In this document: in pieces, positions 52,083-60,380 of the stretch
How positions within the stretch are numbered: position 1 is the stretch's first letter
Layout of the letters: the number at the start of each line of letters is the position of its first letter
Assembly (NCBI RefSeq): GCF_006438845.1
Contig: NZ_RCZJ01000005.1
Span: 124,001 to 188,000 of the forward strand
Direction: 5' to 3'
Source: Variovorax ginsengisoli
Lineage (GTDB): Bacteria > Pseudomonadota > Gammaproteobacteria > Burkholderiales > Burkholderiaceae_C
DNA length: 64,000 nucleotides
Notes under the pieces: generated by a model
Told to the model about the DNA's origin: nothing
Databases searched by the model: none
Seen by the model: the letters and a program-made list of their open reading frames with translations, nothing else
Program-made: the position numbers and the translations under genes

Positions 52083-52306
52083 GCCCGGTCGACATGCATG
52101 GCAAGGAAGCCGGTACCTCGAAAGGGTCGCTCTGGCGCACCGTCAAGGCGGTGGCATGGGGCTTCTTCGGCGTTCGCAAGAACAGCGCCTACCAAGAAGA
52201 CATCGCCCGCCTGACGCCGCTGCACATCGTCGCCGTCGGGCTGGTCGCGGTCATGCTGTTCGTCGGCGGACTGATCCTGTTGGTCAAGTACGTGGTCGCG
52301 GCTTGA
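52079..52306 (+). CDS. DUF2970 domain-containing small membrane protein
   Basis: A 75-residue protein starting at GTG 52079 inside the ctaG stop. It has a basic, Gly-containing first part (LWRTVKAVAWGFFGVRKNSA, the DUF2970 core) and one C-terminal helix (VAVGLVAVMLFVGGLILLVK). It is found in this place between ctaG and coxC in many beta-proteobacteria. Function unknown, probably oxidase assembly. Confidence 0.82.
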   Translation: MSPVDMHGKEAGTSKGSLWRTVKAVAWGFFGVRKNSAYQEDIARLTPLHIVAVGLVAVMLFVGGLILLVKYVVAA

Positions 52307-52361
52307 AGCCAGGGTCCACGCAGCACAGATACGAAAACGAGAGAGAAAGCCAGGAACGGAT

Positions 52362-53243
52362 ATGAGTTCAACCACCCACGGCACCACGCCTTACTATTTC
52401 GTGCCCGGGCCTTCGCGCCACCCGATCATGGCGGCCATCGGCCTGTTCTTCGTGATCCTGGGCGCAGGTCAGTGGATCAACGCGCACCAGTGGGGCGCCT
52501 ATTCGCTGGCCTTCGGTCTGCTGTGGTGGTGGGTCGTGCTGTTCCAGTGGTTCCGCGAGGCCATCGGCGAAAGCGAGAGCGGCCTTTATGGTCACAAGAT
52601 CGACCTGTCTTTCCGCTGGAGCATGAGCTGGTTCATCTTCTCGGAAGTGATGTTCTTCGGCGCTTTCTTCACTGCCCTGTGGTGGGCGCGCACGCACTCG
52701 CTGCCGACGCTCGGCAGCCTCGACAACGCGCTGCTCTGGCCCGACTTCAAGGCCGTGTGGCCCAGCATGGCTGCGGGCGTGACCGGGTCGCCGGCCGACC
52801 TCGTCGAGCCGTTCCAGACGGTCGGTCCGTTCTGGCTGCCCACCATCAACACCGCGCTGCTTCTCAGCTCCGGCGTGACGCTGACGATCGCTCACCACGC
52901 GCTGCGTGCCGACCATCGCGCCCAGTGCATCCGCTTCATGTGGCTGACCGTGCTGCTGGGCATCGTGTTCCTGGTCGTTCAAGGCTACGAGTACTACCAC
53001 CTTTACACCGAGCTCAACCTCAAGCTCAACTCCGGTGCGTACGGGTCGACGTTCTACATGCTGACTGGGTTCCACGGGCTGCATGTGTTCATCGGCATGC
53101 TGATGCTGCTGTTCATCACGCTGCGGCTGCAGAAGGGCCATTTCACGGCCGAACGCCACTTCGGCTTCGAAGGCGCGGCTTGGTACTGGCATTTCGTGGA
53201 CGTGGTCTGGCTCGGTTTGTACTTCCTGGTCTACTGGCTTTGA
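52362..53243 (+). CDS. coxC: Cytochrome c oxidase subunit III
   Basis: A 293-residue, seven-helix subunit III. Typical blocks are YYFVPGPSRHPIMAAIGLFF, FRWSMSWFIFSEVMFFGAFF (with the conserved Glu), TGFHGLHVFIGMLMLLF and WYWHFVDVVWLGLYFLVYW. AGGAACG lies just before ATG 52362. It closes the structural oxidase genes and is followed by a strong bidirectional terminator. Confidence 0.96.
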   Translation: MSSTTHGTTPYYFVPGPSRHPIMAAIGLFFVILGAGQWINAHQWGAYSLAFGLLWWWVVLFQWFREAIGESESGLYGHKIDLSFRWSMSWFIFSEVMFFGAFFTALWWARTHSLPTLGSLDNALLWPDFKAVWPSMAAGVTGSPADLVEPFQTVGPFWLPTINTALLLSSGVTLTIAHHALRADHRAQCIRFMWLTVLLGIVFLVVQGYEYYHLYTELNLKLNSGAYGSTFYMLTGFHGLHVFIGMLMLLFITLRLQKGHFTAERHFGFEGAAWYWHFVDVVWLGLYFLVYWL

Positions 53244-53261
53244 ACGTACCGACCGGCCCGC

Positions 53262-53288
53262 AAAAAAAGCGCCGTAAGGCGCTTTTTT
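53262..53288. terminator. Bidirectional terminator after coxC
   Basis: A-run, AGCGCC (53268-53273), GTAA loop, GGCGCT (53278-53283), then T-run to 53288. It ends the coxC transcript and that of the opposite small gene at 53321-53542. Confidence 0.9.
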
Positions 53289-53320
53289 CATGGTCCTCCT
53301 GGACCTGGAACGAGCATCAC

Positions 53321-53542
53321 CTACTTGCCGATGGGCAGCCCGCCCGGCTGGATGTAGCCGAGCTTCCAACCGAGCAGGACGCACAGGAACAAGAGCACCG
53401 ACAGGCCGATCCGAACGGTGAGCGCACGCACCATGCCTCCGCTCTTGGCGCGGCCGTCCCGCCCGTCTTTGAGCATGAAGAACAGCGCCCACCCGAGGCT
53501 GGCCAGGATGCCCGCGAATGCGAAGCCGAGGACGTATTTCAT
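53321..53542 (-). CDS. Twin transmembrane protein (DUF2909 family)
   Basis: A 73-residue minus-strand frame with two helices (YVLGFAFAGILASLGWALFF and IGLSVLLFLCVLLGWKLG) joined by a charged loop (KDGRDGRAKSGG). It matches the small twin transmembrane protein that lies between coxC and SURF1 in beta-proteobacteria, opposite to the oxidase genes. It starts at ATG 53542, 34 bases from the SURF1 start on the other strand. Function unknown, probably cytochrome oxidase related. Confidence 0.8.
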   Translation of the reverse strand: MKYVLGFAFAGILASLGWALFFMLKDGRDGRAKSGGMVRALTVRIGLSVLLFLCVLLGWKLGYIQPGGLPIGK

Positions 53543-53575
53543 GGACCCGATTATCGGGCGCCCGAGGCCGAACGG

Positions 53576-54361
53576 GTGATCCAGCACTCGGCGCTCGAAC
53601 CACGCCCGCGCCGGCGCGGGCGTTTCTGGCTGGTCACCGTGGCCGCCGTGCTGACACTGGCCGCCACGGTGTCGCTGGGCCGCTGGCAGTTGTCTCGCGC
53701 GGCCCAGAAAGAAGCACTGCAAGCCGAGATCGACGCGCAAAAGCAGTTGCCTGCGCTCGATCAGGACAGTTTCCTGGCGATGGAAAAGCCCGCGCTCGCA
53801 CTGCATCGACCGGTGCAGCTGCGCGGTCTGTGGCTGGCGCCGCAGACCGTCTACCTCGACAACCGCCAGATGCATGGCGTGCCTGGGTTCTATGTGCTGA
53901 CGCCCTTCGCCATCGAAGGCACCGAGCAGGCGGTGATGATCCAGCGCGGCTGGGTGCAGCGCAACTTCAACGATCGCTCGCAGCTGGTGCCGGTCGACAC
54001 GCCCGGGGGTCTGGTCGAGGTGACGGCCCGCGTGGCCACCCCGCCGGCACAGCTTCTCGAGTTGGGCAAACCCGCCGCCCAAGCCGGCGGCACGCAGCCT
54101 TCCGTGGGGTCTTCGCCCATCCGGCAGAATCTCGATCTTGCATCGTTCCGCGCGGAAACCAAATTGCCGCTTCGGACCGACCTCACGCTCCAGCAGACGG
54201 GTGCAGCCTCCGAAGGGTTGCAGCGCGACTGGCCGGCGCCCGCGCTGGGCGTCGAAAAGCACTATGGCTATGCATTTCAGTGGTTCGGCCTCGCGGCCCT
54301 CGTCGTTCTTCTCTATGCCTGGTTCCAAATCATCGCGCCCTGGCGCAAACGCATGCCATGA
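53576..54361 (+). CDS. SURF1 family cytochrome oxidase biogenesis protein
   Basis: A 261-residue protein with membrane helices at both ends (RFWLVTVAAVLTLAATVSLG and FGLAALVVLLYAWFQIIAPW), the SURF1 layout. LGRWQLSRAAQKEALQA, VYLDNRQMHGVPGFYVLTPF and QRGWVQRNFNDRSQL are signature parts. SURF1 helps haem a insertion into subunit I. The start is inferred to be GTG 53576 with GAGG eight bases upstream. It overlaps the next gene as ATGA. Confidence 0.9.
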   Translation: MIQHSALEPRPRRRGRFWLVTVAAVLTLAATVSLGRWQLSRAAQKEALQAEIDAQKQLPALDQDSFLAMEKPALALHRPVQLRGLWLAPQTVYLDNRQMHGVPGFYVLTPFAIEGTEQAVMIQRGWVQRNFNDRSQLVPVDTPGGLVEVTARVATPPAQLLELGKPAAQAGGTQPSVGSSPIRQNLDLASFRAETKLPLRTDLTLQQTGAASEGLQRDWPAPALGVEKHYGYAFQWFGLAALVVLLYAWFQIIAPWRKRMP

Positions 54362-55098
54362 GTGCTGCCCGGCCGCCCGACGGCTCACCGGACGTGCCGC
54401 CGCACGGAACACATCCCATGCAAGCGCCTGACGAGCCGCTCGGCCTGACCGTGCATACGATGCCGTCGCCTTCGCAGGCGCTCGATGGGCAGAGTGGCCG
54501 CCGTACGGTGGCCGGGCGCTGGAAGATGATCGCCGTGCTGCTGTGTTGCGCGGCGCCGGTCATCGCCTCCTACTTCACCTACTACGTGGTCCGGCCCGAG
54601 GGCCGCAGCGTTTACGGCGAACTCATCGATCCGCAGCGCCCACTTCCTGCCTTGACCGCCACCCTGCGTGACGGCACGCCTGCCCCGCTTCGCGCACTCA
54701 AGGGCCAGTGGCTGCTGGTGACAGTGGCCGATGCCGCCTGCGACGCGTTGTGCGAGCAGCAGCTCTACCTGCAGCGACAGTTGCGCGAGAGCCTCGGTCG
54801 CGAAAAAGATCGGCTCGATCGCGTGTGGCTGGTGAGCGACGCGGCACCCGTGCCCGCACGGCTGGACAACGGCCTGCACGGTGCAACGGTGCTGCGCGTG
54901 CCCGCTGCCGAATTGGCGCAGTGGCTGCTGCCTGCAACGGGCCACACCTTGGCGGAGCACTTCTTCGTGGTCGACCCGCTCGGCAATCTGATGATGCGTT
55001 TCCCGGCCCGCATGGACGCCGAGGGCGCCGGTCAAGCCAAGCGCGACCTCGGTCGCCTGCTGCGTGCGTCGTCCTCCTGGGACGAGGCCGGCCGCTGA
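54358..55098 (+). CDS. SCO-like/thioredoxin-like membrane protein in the oxidase cluster
   Basis: A 246-residue protein with an N-terminal helix (KMIAVLLCCAAPVIASYFTY, about residues 58-77) and a periplasmic thioredoxin-like domain. A Cys pair in ADAACDALCEQQLY takes the place of the SCO CxxxC copper site, and HFFVVDPLGNLMMRFP resembles the late SCO strand. A His that completes the SCO copper site is not obvious. Position between SURF1 and ctaA suggests a role in CuA or haem assembly. It is a recognisable conserved neighbour but without a formal name. Confidence 0.75.
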   Translation: MSAARPPDGSPDVPPHGTHPMQAPDEPLGLTVHTMPSPSQALDGQSGRRTVAGRWKMIAVLLCCAAPVIASYFTYYVVRPEGRSVYGELIDPQRPLPALTATLRDGTPAPLRALKGQWLLVTVADAACDALCEQQLYLQRQLRESLGREKDRLDRVWLVSDAAPVPARLDNGLHGATVLRVPAAELAQWLLPATGHTLAEHFFVVDPLGNLMMRFPARMDAEGAGQAKRDLGRLLRASSSWDEAGR

Positions 55099-55104
55099 GC
55101 AGCG

Positions 55105-56304
55105 ATGGACACCCAGCCCCTCTACGACCTCGCGCCCGTGGCCTGGCTCATGACCGTCGGCGTGCTGCTGGCGCTCGGCCCGCTGATCTGGGTCTGGCGA
55201 CGCAACGCGGGTGCCGGCCCCGCACGGCGGTTGCACGCGCTCACCGTCCTCACGTTGTTTCTCACCTTCGACCTCACGCTCTTCGGCGCCTTCACGCGGC
55301 TCACCGACTCCGGTCTGGGCTGCCCGGACTGGCCCGGCTGCTATGGCAACGCCAGCCCCCTGGGTGCGCGGCATGAAATCGCGATGGCGCAGTCGGCACA
55401 GCCCACCGGCCCGGTCACGCACAGCAAGGCCTGGGTGGAGATGGTCCACCGCTATCTGGCCACCGGCGTCGGCGTGCTGATCCTCGTGCTGGCGATCGCC
55501 ACCTGGGTCGAACGCCGCCGTCAGCGGCGCTTGCCGGCCGAGAGTGCGGCCGACGGCCCGGCGGCCCTGAGCGCATGGTGGCCGGCGGCCACGTTGGTGT
55601 GGGTGTGCCTGCAGGGCGCTTTCGGCGCACTGACCGTCACGCTCAAGCTCTTTCCCGCCATCGTCACGATGCACCTGCTGGGCGCGATCGTCCTGCTGGC
55701 CCTGCTGTGCATTCAGGCCGTGCGCTACCGCCAGGCTGCCGCAGGGCGCGGGTCGGTGGACATCGCATCGCCGTTGCGCACGATGCTGATCGTCACCACG
55801 GCGCTCCTCGTCGTCCAGATCGCGTTGGGCGGTTGGGTCAGCACCAACTATGCGGTGCTCGCCTGCACCCAGTTCCCGGCCTGCCAGGGCAGCTGGTGGC
55901 CGCCGATGAATTTCGCGCAGGGCTTCCAGCTCTGGCGCGAGCTCGGCGTCGACACCTCCGGCACGCCGATCGACTTTGCAGCGCTGACTGCCATCCACTA
56001 CGTGCACCGGTTGATGGCCTATGTCGTGTTCGTCGCCCTCGGCGGGCTGGCCTGGCGCCTGCATCGCATCGAGGCGTTGCGTGCTTCCGCGCGTTGGCTG
56101 GCGGGTCTGGCGCTGCTTCAGTTGGCCACGGGTCTGGGCAACGTCCTGCTCGGCTGGCCGCTGGCGGCTGCGGTGCTGCACACGGGTGGCGCCGCGGCCT
56201 TGGCCGTCGCGCTGGTCTGGACACTGTGCGAGACCCGGCGCCAACCGCGCGCTATCGCAGGGCGCCGCCGGGCTGCGCCTTCGGGCACCATGGGGGCCGC
56301 ATGA
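55105..56304 (+). CDS. ctaA: Haem A synthase CtaA (COX15)
   Basis: A 399-residue, eight-helix membrane enzyme that oxidises haem O to haem A. Visible family parts are [20 protein letters not shown] (His-free strand with CPDWP), [16 protein letters not shown] (haem-ligand His), [20 protein letters not shown] and [20 protein letters not shown] (second His site). The internal half-repeat is clear. It ends in an ATGA overlap with ctaB. Confidence 0.95.
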   Translation: MDTQPLYDLAPVAWLMTVGVLLALGPLIWVWRRNAGAGPARRLHALTVLTLFLTFDLTLFGAFTRLTDSGLGCPDWPGCYGNASPLGARHEIAMAQSAQPTGPVTHSKAWVEMVHRYLATGVGVLILVLAIATWVERRRQRRLPAESAADGPAALSAWWPAATLVWVCLQGAFGALTVTLKLFPAIVTMHLLGAIVLLALLCIQAVRYRQAAAGRGSVDIASPLRTMLIVTTALLVVQIALGGWVSTNYAVLACTQFPACQGSWWPPMNFAQGFQLWRELGVDTSGTPIDFAALTAIHYVHRLMAYVVFVALGGLAWRLHRIEALRASARWLAGLALLQLATGLGNVLLGWPLAAAVLHTGGAAALAVALVWTLCETRRQPRAIAGRRRAAPSGTMGAA

Positions 56305-57218
56305 GCAGACCCGTTCCATCCACACCCGCGCGACCCAGCGTGTCGACCGCCAGCGTGGTCCGCCAGTTCTACGCGCTGACCAAGCCCCGCGTGGTGCAGC
56401 TCATCGTGTTCTGCGCATTGATCGGCATGGTGCTCGCCGTGCCTGGCGTGCCGAGCCTGGCCGACGTGCAGCGTGGCCTGCTGGCCTGCGCCGGCATCTG
56501 GCTGGTGGCCGGCGCAGCGGCCGCCTTCAACTGCCTGGTCGAGAAGGGCATCGACGCCAAGATGAAACGCACCGCGTGGCGCCCGACCGCGCGCGGCGAG
56601 CTGAGCGATCGCCAAGCGCTGGTCTTCTCGGCGCTGCTGTGCGCTGCAGGCTCCGTGCTGCTGTGGTTCACGGTCAATCCGCTGACCATGTGGCTCACCT
56701 TCGCCACCTTCGTCGGCTATGCGGTGGTCTACACCGTCATCCTGAAACCGCTCACGCCGCAGAACATCGTGATCGGCGGCGCGTCGGGCGCCATGCCGCC
56801 GGTGCTCGGCTGGGCCGCGATGACCGGCGACGTCGGGCCCGAGGCGCTGATCCTGTTCCTCATCATCTTCCTGTGGACGCCGCCGCACTTCTGGGCCCTG
56901 GCGCTGTACCGCGTGGAGGACTACCGCAAGGCCGGACTGCCGATGCTGCCGGTGACGCATGGCAATGAATTCACGCGATTGCAGGTGTTGCTCTACACCT
57001 TCATCCTGTTCGCGGCGTGCCTGATGCCCTTCATCTACGGCATGAGTGGCTGGCTGTATCTGGCGGTCGCCGTGGCCGTGAGCATCGGCTTCAGCGGCTA
57101 CGCATTCGCGCTGTGGCGCCACTATTCCGATGCGCTGGCGCGCAAGACCTTTCGTTTTTCACTGATCCACCTCAGCGTACTTTTCGCTGCGCTGCTGGTC
57201 GATCACTACCTGCTCTGA
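56301..57218 (+). CDS. ctaB: Protohaem IX farnesyltransferase (haem O synthase)
   Basis: A 305-residue UbiA-family prenyltransferase that turns haem B to haem O. The two Asp-rich motifs of the family appear as [19 protein letters not shown] and [40 protein letters not shown] at the start and [12 protein letters not shown] are typical of CtaB/CyoE. It follows ctaA directly and precedes SCO by four bases. Confidence 0.96.
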   Translation: MSRPVPSTPARPSVSTASVVRQFYALTKPRVVQLIVFCALIGMVLAVPGVPSLADVQRGLLACAGIWLVAGAAAAFNCLVEKGIDAKMKRTAWRPTARGELSDRQALVFSALLCAAGSVLLWFTVNPLTMWLTFATFVGYAVVYTVILKPLTPQNIVIGGASGAMPPVLGWAAMTGDVGPEALILFLIIFLWTPPHFWALALYRVEDYRKAGLPMLPVTHGNEFTRLQVLLYTFILFAACLMPFIYGMSGWLYLAVAVAVSIGFSGYAFALWRHYSDALARKTFRFSLIHLSVLFAALLVDHYLL

Positions 57219-57222
57219 TGCC

Positions 57223-57822
57223 ATGGACAAGCGACATTTCCTGATCTGGGCCGGCGCTGCCGCCGTTGTCGGCGGCCCTCTCGCGGGTTGCACCGAGGCG
57301 AAGCCCAGCTTCAATGCCGTCGACATGACCGGCGCCGACTACGCCAAGGACTTCGCGCTGAAGGACGCCGACGGCAAGCCGCGCACGCTCGCCGACTTCA
57401 AAGGCAAGGTCGTGGTGCTGTTCTTCGGCTTCGCCCAGTGCCCCGACGTTTGCCCTACCACCATGAGCGAGATGGCGCAGGTCAAACAGCAACTCGGCAA
57501 GGACGCCGACAAGCTGCAGGTGCTGTTCGTCACGGTCGACCCCGAGCGTGACACCCCCGAGGTCATGAAGGCCTACATGGGCGCTTTCGATCCGACCTTC
57601 GTGGCCTTGATCCCCACGCCCGAGCAGCTGGCTGCGATGGCAAAAGACTACAAGGCGTATTACAAGAAGGTGGAGGGCAAAACGCCCACCAGCTACTCGA
57701 TGGACCATTCGGCCGCCAGCTATATCTACGACACCCAGGGACGCTTGAGGCTGTACGCGCGCTACGGCGCCGGCGTCGCGCCGATGGTGGCCGACGTGCA
57801 GGCGCTGATCAAGCAGGGCTGA
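57223..57822 (+). CDS. SCO1/SenC family copper chaperone
   Basis: A 199-residue lipid-anchored thioredoxin-like copper protein. The lipobox is GGPLAGC near residue 24. The copper site CPDVC (FAQCPDVCPTTMSEM) and the late His (SMDHSAASYIYD) are complete, so it can supply CuA to subunit II. VDPERDTPEVMKAYMGAF is a family signature. It is the last gene of the oxidase cluster and is followed by a strong bidirectional terminator. Confidence 0.95.
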   Translation: MDKRHFLIWAGAAAVVGGPLAGCTEAKPSFNAVDMTGADYAKDFALKDADGKPRTLADFKGKVVVLFFGFAQCPDVCPTTMSEMAQVKQQLGKDADKLQVLFVTVDPERDTPEVMKAYMGAFDPTFVALIPTPEQLAAMAKDYKAYYKKVEGKTPTSYSMDHSAASYIYDTQGRLRLYARYGAGVAPMVADVQALIKQG

Positions 57823-57841
57823 ATCCGACCGCCCTGCAATG

Positions 57842-57870
57842 AAAAAGCCCGGTGCGTGACCGGGCTTTTT
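57842..57870. terminator. Bidirectional terminator between SCO and rpoH
   Basis: A 12-bp stem (57842-57853 with 57859-57870; core AGCCCGGT/ACCGGGCT) with a 5-base loop and A/T runs at both sides. It serves the convergent SCO and rpoH transcripts. Confidence 0.92.
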
Positions 57871-57889
57871 CGCTGTGAAGTACGCAAGC

Positions 57890-58834
57890 TCAAGCGTATT
57901 CGACCAACGCCTTCTTCATCTTCTTCATTGCCGCCACCTCGATCTGGCGGATGCGCTCGGCCGACACGCCGTAGACGGCGGCCAGGTCGTGCAACGTCAT
58001 GCCGCCCGAACCATCGTCGTTGACCTTCAGCCAGCGCTCCTCGACGATGCGGCGGCTGCGGTCGTCCAGCGCTTCCAGCGCCGTCGCGATGCCGTCGCTC
58101 GAAAGGCGGTCACGCGCCCGGGACTCGAGCTGGGCGGTCGGCTCCTGCGTCGCGTCCGCCAGGTAAGCGATGGGGCCGAAGGCGTCGTCGCCTTCGTCCG
58201 AGGGGCTCGGATCGAGCAGCACGTCGCCGCCCGACAGCCGGGTTTCCATCTCGAGCACTTCCTCGCGCTTGACGTTCAGCTTGGTAGCCATCGCGCTCAC
58301 CTCGTCAGGGCTGAGCGTCTCACGATGCGTCGCCGCCTCGGCAGCGGCCGCGTCCGCCTTGAAGCCCTGCTTCATCGAACGCAGATTGAAGAACAGCTTG
58401 CGCTGCGCCTTGGTGGTCGCGACCTTGACCATGCGCCAGTTCTTCAGGATGTACTCGTGGATTTCGGCCTTGATCCAGTGCATGGCGTAGCTCACCAGGC
58501 GCACGCCCTGGTCGGGATCGAAACGCTTCACCGCCTTCATCAGGCCGATGTTGCCTTCCTGGATCAGGTCGCCGTGCGGCAGACCGTAGCCCAGGTACTG
58601 GCGGGAAATCGACACGACGAGACGCAGGTGAGACAGGATCAGCGCGCCGGCCGATTCGAGGTCGTTGTGGTCGCGGAGACTGCGCGCGAAGCCCTGCTCC
58701 TCTTCGAGGGTAAGCAGTGGAAGGCGGTTCGCCGCCGAGATATAGGCATCCAGGTTGCCCAGCGGCGGCACCATCGACCAAGGGTTGGCGACGGCGAGTT
58801 GGTGGGTCATAGAGGCTCCAGACAGACTTGTCAT
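57890..58834 (-). CDS. rpoH: RNA polymerase sigma-32 (heat-shock sigma factor)
   Basis: A 314-residue sigma-70 family factor. Region 2 has HLRLVVSISRQYLGYGLPHG and DLIQEGNIGLMKAVKRFDPD; the RpoH box QRKLFFNLR follows; region 4 ends with LAAVYGVSAERIRQIEVAAM. It directs transcription of heat-shock genes. ATG 58834 has AAGGAG eight bases upstream; ATG 58810 (MTHQLAV) has GGAG six bases upstream and is also possible. The farther in-frame ATG at 58861 precedes the ribosome binding site and abuts the CIRCE operator, so it is unlikely. It is convergent with the SCO gene. Confidence 0.96.
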   Translation of the reverse strand: MTSLSGASMTHQLAVANPWSMVPPLGNLDAYISAANRLPLLTLEEEQGFARSLRDHNDLESAGALILSHLRLVVSISRQYLGYGLPHGDLIQEGNIGLMKAVKRFDPDQGVRLVSYAMHWIKAEIHEYILKNWRMVKVATTKAQRKLFFNLRSMKQGFKADAAAAEAATHRETLSPDEVSAMATKLNVKREEVLEMETRLSGGDVLLDPSPSDEGDDAFGPIAYLADATQEPTAQLESRARDRLSSDGIATALEALDDRSRRIVEERWLKVNDDGSGGMTLHDLAAVYGVSAERIRQIEVAAMKKMKKALVEYA

Positions 58835-58862
58835 TGGGGAAACTCCTTTGTGAGGCAACATA

Positions 58863-58889
58863 TTAGCACTCGGTTAGAGAGAGTGCTAA
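58863..58889 (-). promoter_or_regulatory. CIRCE operator (HrcA site) in the rpoH promoter
   Basis: A perfect CIRCE inverted repeat, TTAGCACTC-N9-GAGTGCTAA, lies 29 bases upstream of the rpoH start. On the minus strand a TAATAT -10 and a TTAGCA -35 with an 18-base spacer overlap the palindrome, so a bound repressor would cover the promoter. HrcA is the only known CIRCE-binding repressor. Confidence 0.95.
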
Positions 58890-59031
58890 GGCAAGGGTTC
58901 CCGTGCCGGGGACCACCTTTGCGCAGGACGGGCTCGCAACGAATTCGTCGCGGCCGGACGTCGGTGAGACCGCATTTCCCGCCACAAGTTCGGAGATACG
59001 CCCCGGGGCCGCCGATGGCAGCTGAGCAGAT

Positions 59032-60351
59032 TCAGCCCAGCAGTGCCTGGGCGAACTCGCGGGCGTCGAAGGTTTCCAGGTCTTCGAGCTTTTCGCCCAC
59101 GCCGATGAAATACACCGGAATCGGCCGCTCGCGGGCGATCGCGCACAACACACCGCCTTTGGCCGTACCGTCGAGCTTGGTGACGATCAGGCCGGTAAGG
59201 CCCAGCGTCTCGTCGAAAGCCCGAACCTGCGCCAACGCGTTCTGGCCGGTGTTGCCGTCGATCACCAGCAGCACCTCGTGCGGCGCCGTGGCGTCGGCCT
59301 TGGTGACGACCCGCTTGATCTTCTTGAGCTCGTCCATCAGGTGCAGCTGCGTGGGCAGGCGGCCGGCGGTGTCGACCAGTACGACGTCCTTGCCGCGTGC
59401 CTTGCCGGCATTGACGGCATCGAAGCTCACGGCCGACGGGTCGCCGCCCTCGTTGCTCACGATCTCGACCGTGTTGCGGTCGGCCCAGACGAGCAATTGC
59501 TCGCGCGCGGCAGCGCGGAACGTGTCGGCAGCCGCCAGCAACACGGAGGCGCCCTCGTTGGCCAGGTGCTTGGTCAGCTTGCCGATGGAGGTCGTCTTGC
59601 CGGCGCCGTTGACGCCCGCGACCATGATCACGGTCGGCGCGTACTGGCCAATGACCAACGGCTTCTCCAGGGGCTTCAGCAGGTCGGTGATGGCGTCGGC
59701 CAGCAGCAGGCGCACTTGCTGCGCATCGCGCGGCATCTGGTTGCGAACGCGGCGGCGCAGGTCGTCGAGCAGGAACTCGGTTGCTTTCACGCCAGTGTCG
59801 GCCATCAGCAGGGCGGTTTCGAGCTCTTCGTACAGCGCCTCGTCGATCTGTGCGTTGACGAACACGGCCTGGATGCCGGTGCCGGTCTTGCGCAAGCCGG
59901 TCTTGAGCTTGTCGAGCCAGCCGGTGCGCGAAGGCGGCGCCGCGGGCGGGATAGCTGGCGGTGGAGCAGGAACAGGGGCGAGAGGCTGCACCGCCACGGG
60001 CGCAGGCGACTGCATCGGTGCAGGCGCGATGAAAGGCGGCGTCGGCACCGTGGATGGCGGGGGCGGTGCAGGTACCGGCGCCAGCGTCGGCGCCGACTCA
60101 GGCGGCACAGTCGGCAGGGGAAGGGGCACACGTGCCTCTGGCACTGGTGGTGGTGCCGGCGAAGGAAGAGCGGGCGCAGGCGGCGGAGGGGGCGGCGCAT
60201 CGCCCCGGAACCAGCTCGACGGCGAGAACATCGACTTGGCAGGCGGCGGGGCCACGGGGGTTTCGACGGCCGGTGGGGGCGCCGGGGCCGTGGATGCATC
60301 CGCTGGCGGTGGTACGGCCTCGGCCGGTTTTTTCTTGAAGAAACTGAACAT
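59032..60351 (-). CDS. ftsY: Signal recognition particle receptor FtsY
   Basis: A 439-residue SRP GTPase that docks ribosome-SRP complexes at the membrane. The NG domain is complete: VAGVNGAGKTTSIGKLTKHL (P-loop), LAAADTFRAAAREQL, VLVDTAGRLPTQLHLMDELK and VTKLDGTAKGGVLCAIA. The N-terminal ~140 residues are very rich in Pro and Ala instead of the acidic A domain of E. coli. It lies 143 bases upstream of the CIRCE element, on the same strand as rpoH, and diverges from the M16 pair. Confidence 0.96.
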   Translation of the reverse strand: MFSFFKKKPAEAVPPPADASTAPAPPPAVETPVAPPPAKSMFSPSSWFRGDAPPPPPPAPALPSPAPPPVPEARVPLPLPTVPPESAPTLAPVPAPPPPSTVPTPPFIAPAPMQSPAPVAVQPLAPVPAPPPAIPPAAPPSRTGWLDKLKTGLRKTGTGIQAVFVNAQIDEALYEELETALLMADTGVKATEFLLDDLRRRVRNQMPRDAQQVRLLLADAITDLLKPLEKPLVIGQYAPTVIMVAGVNGAGKTTSIGKLTKHLANEGASVLLAAADTFRAAAREQLLVWADRNTVEIVSNEGGDPSAVSFDAVNAGKARGKDVVLVDTAGRLPTQLHLMDELKKIKRVVTKADATAPHEVLLVIDGNTGQNALAQVRAFDETLGLTGLIVTKLDGTAKGGVLCAIARERPIPVYFIGVGEKLEDLETFDAREFAQALLG

Positions 60352-60380
60352 CAGATGGTTTTTACAATCCGACCCATTCT

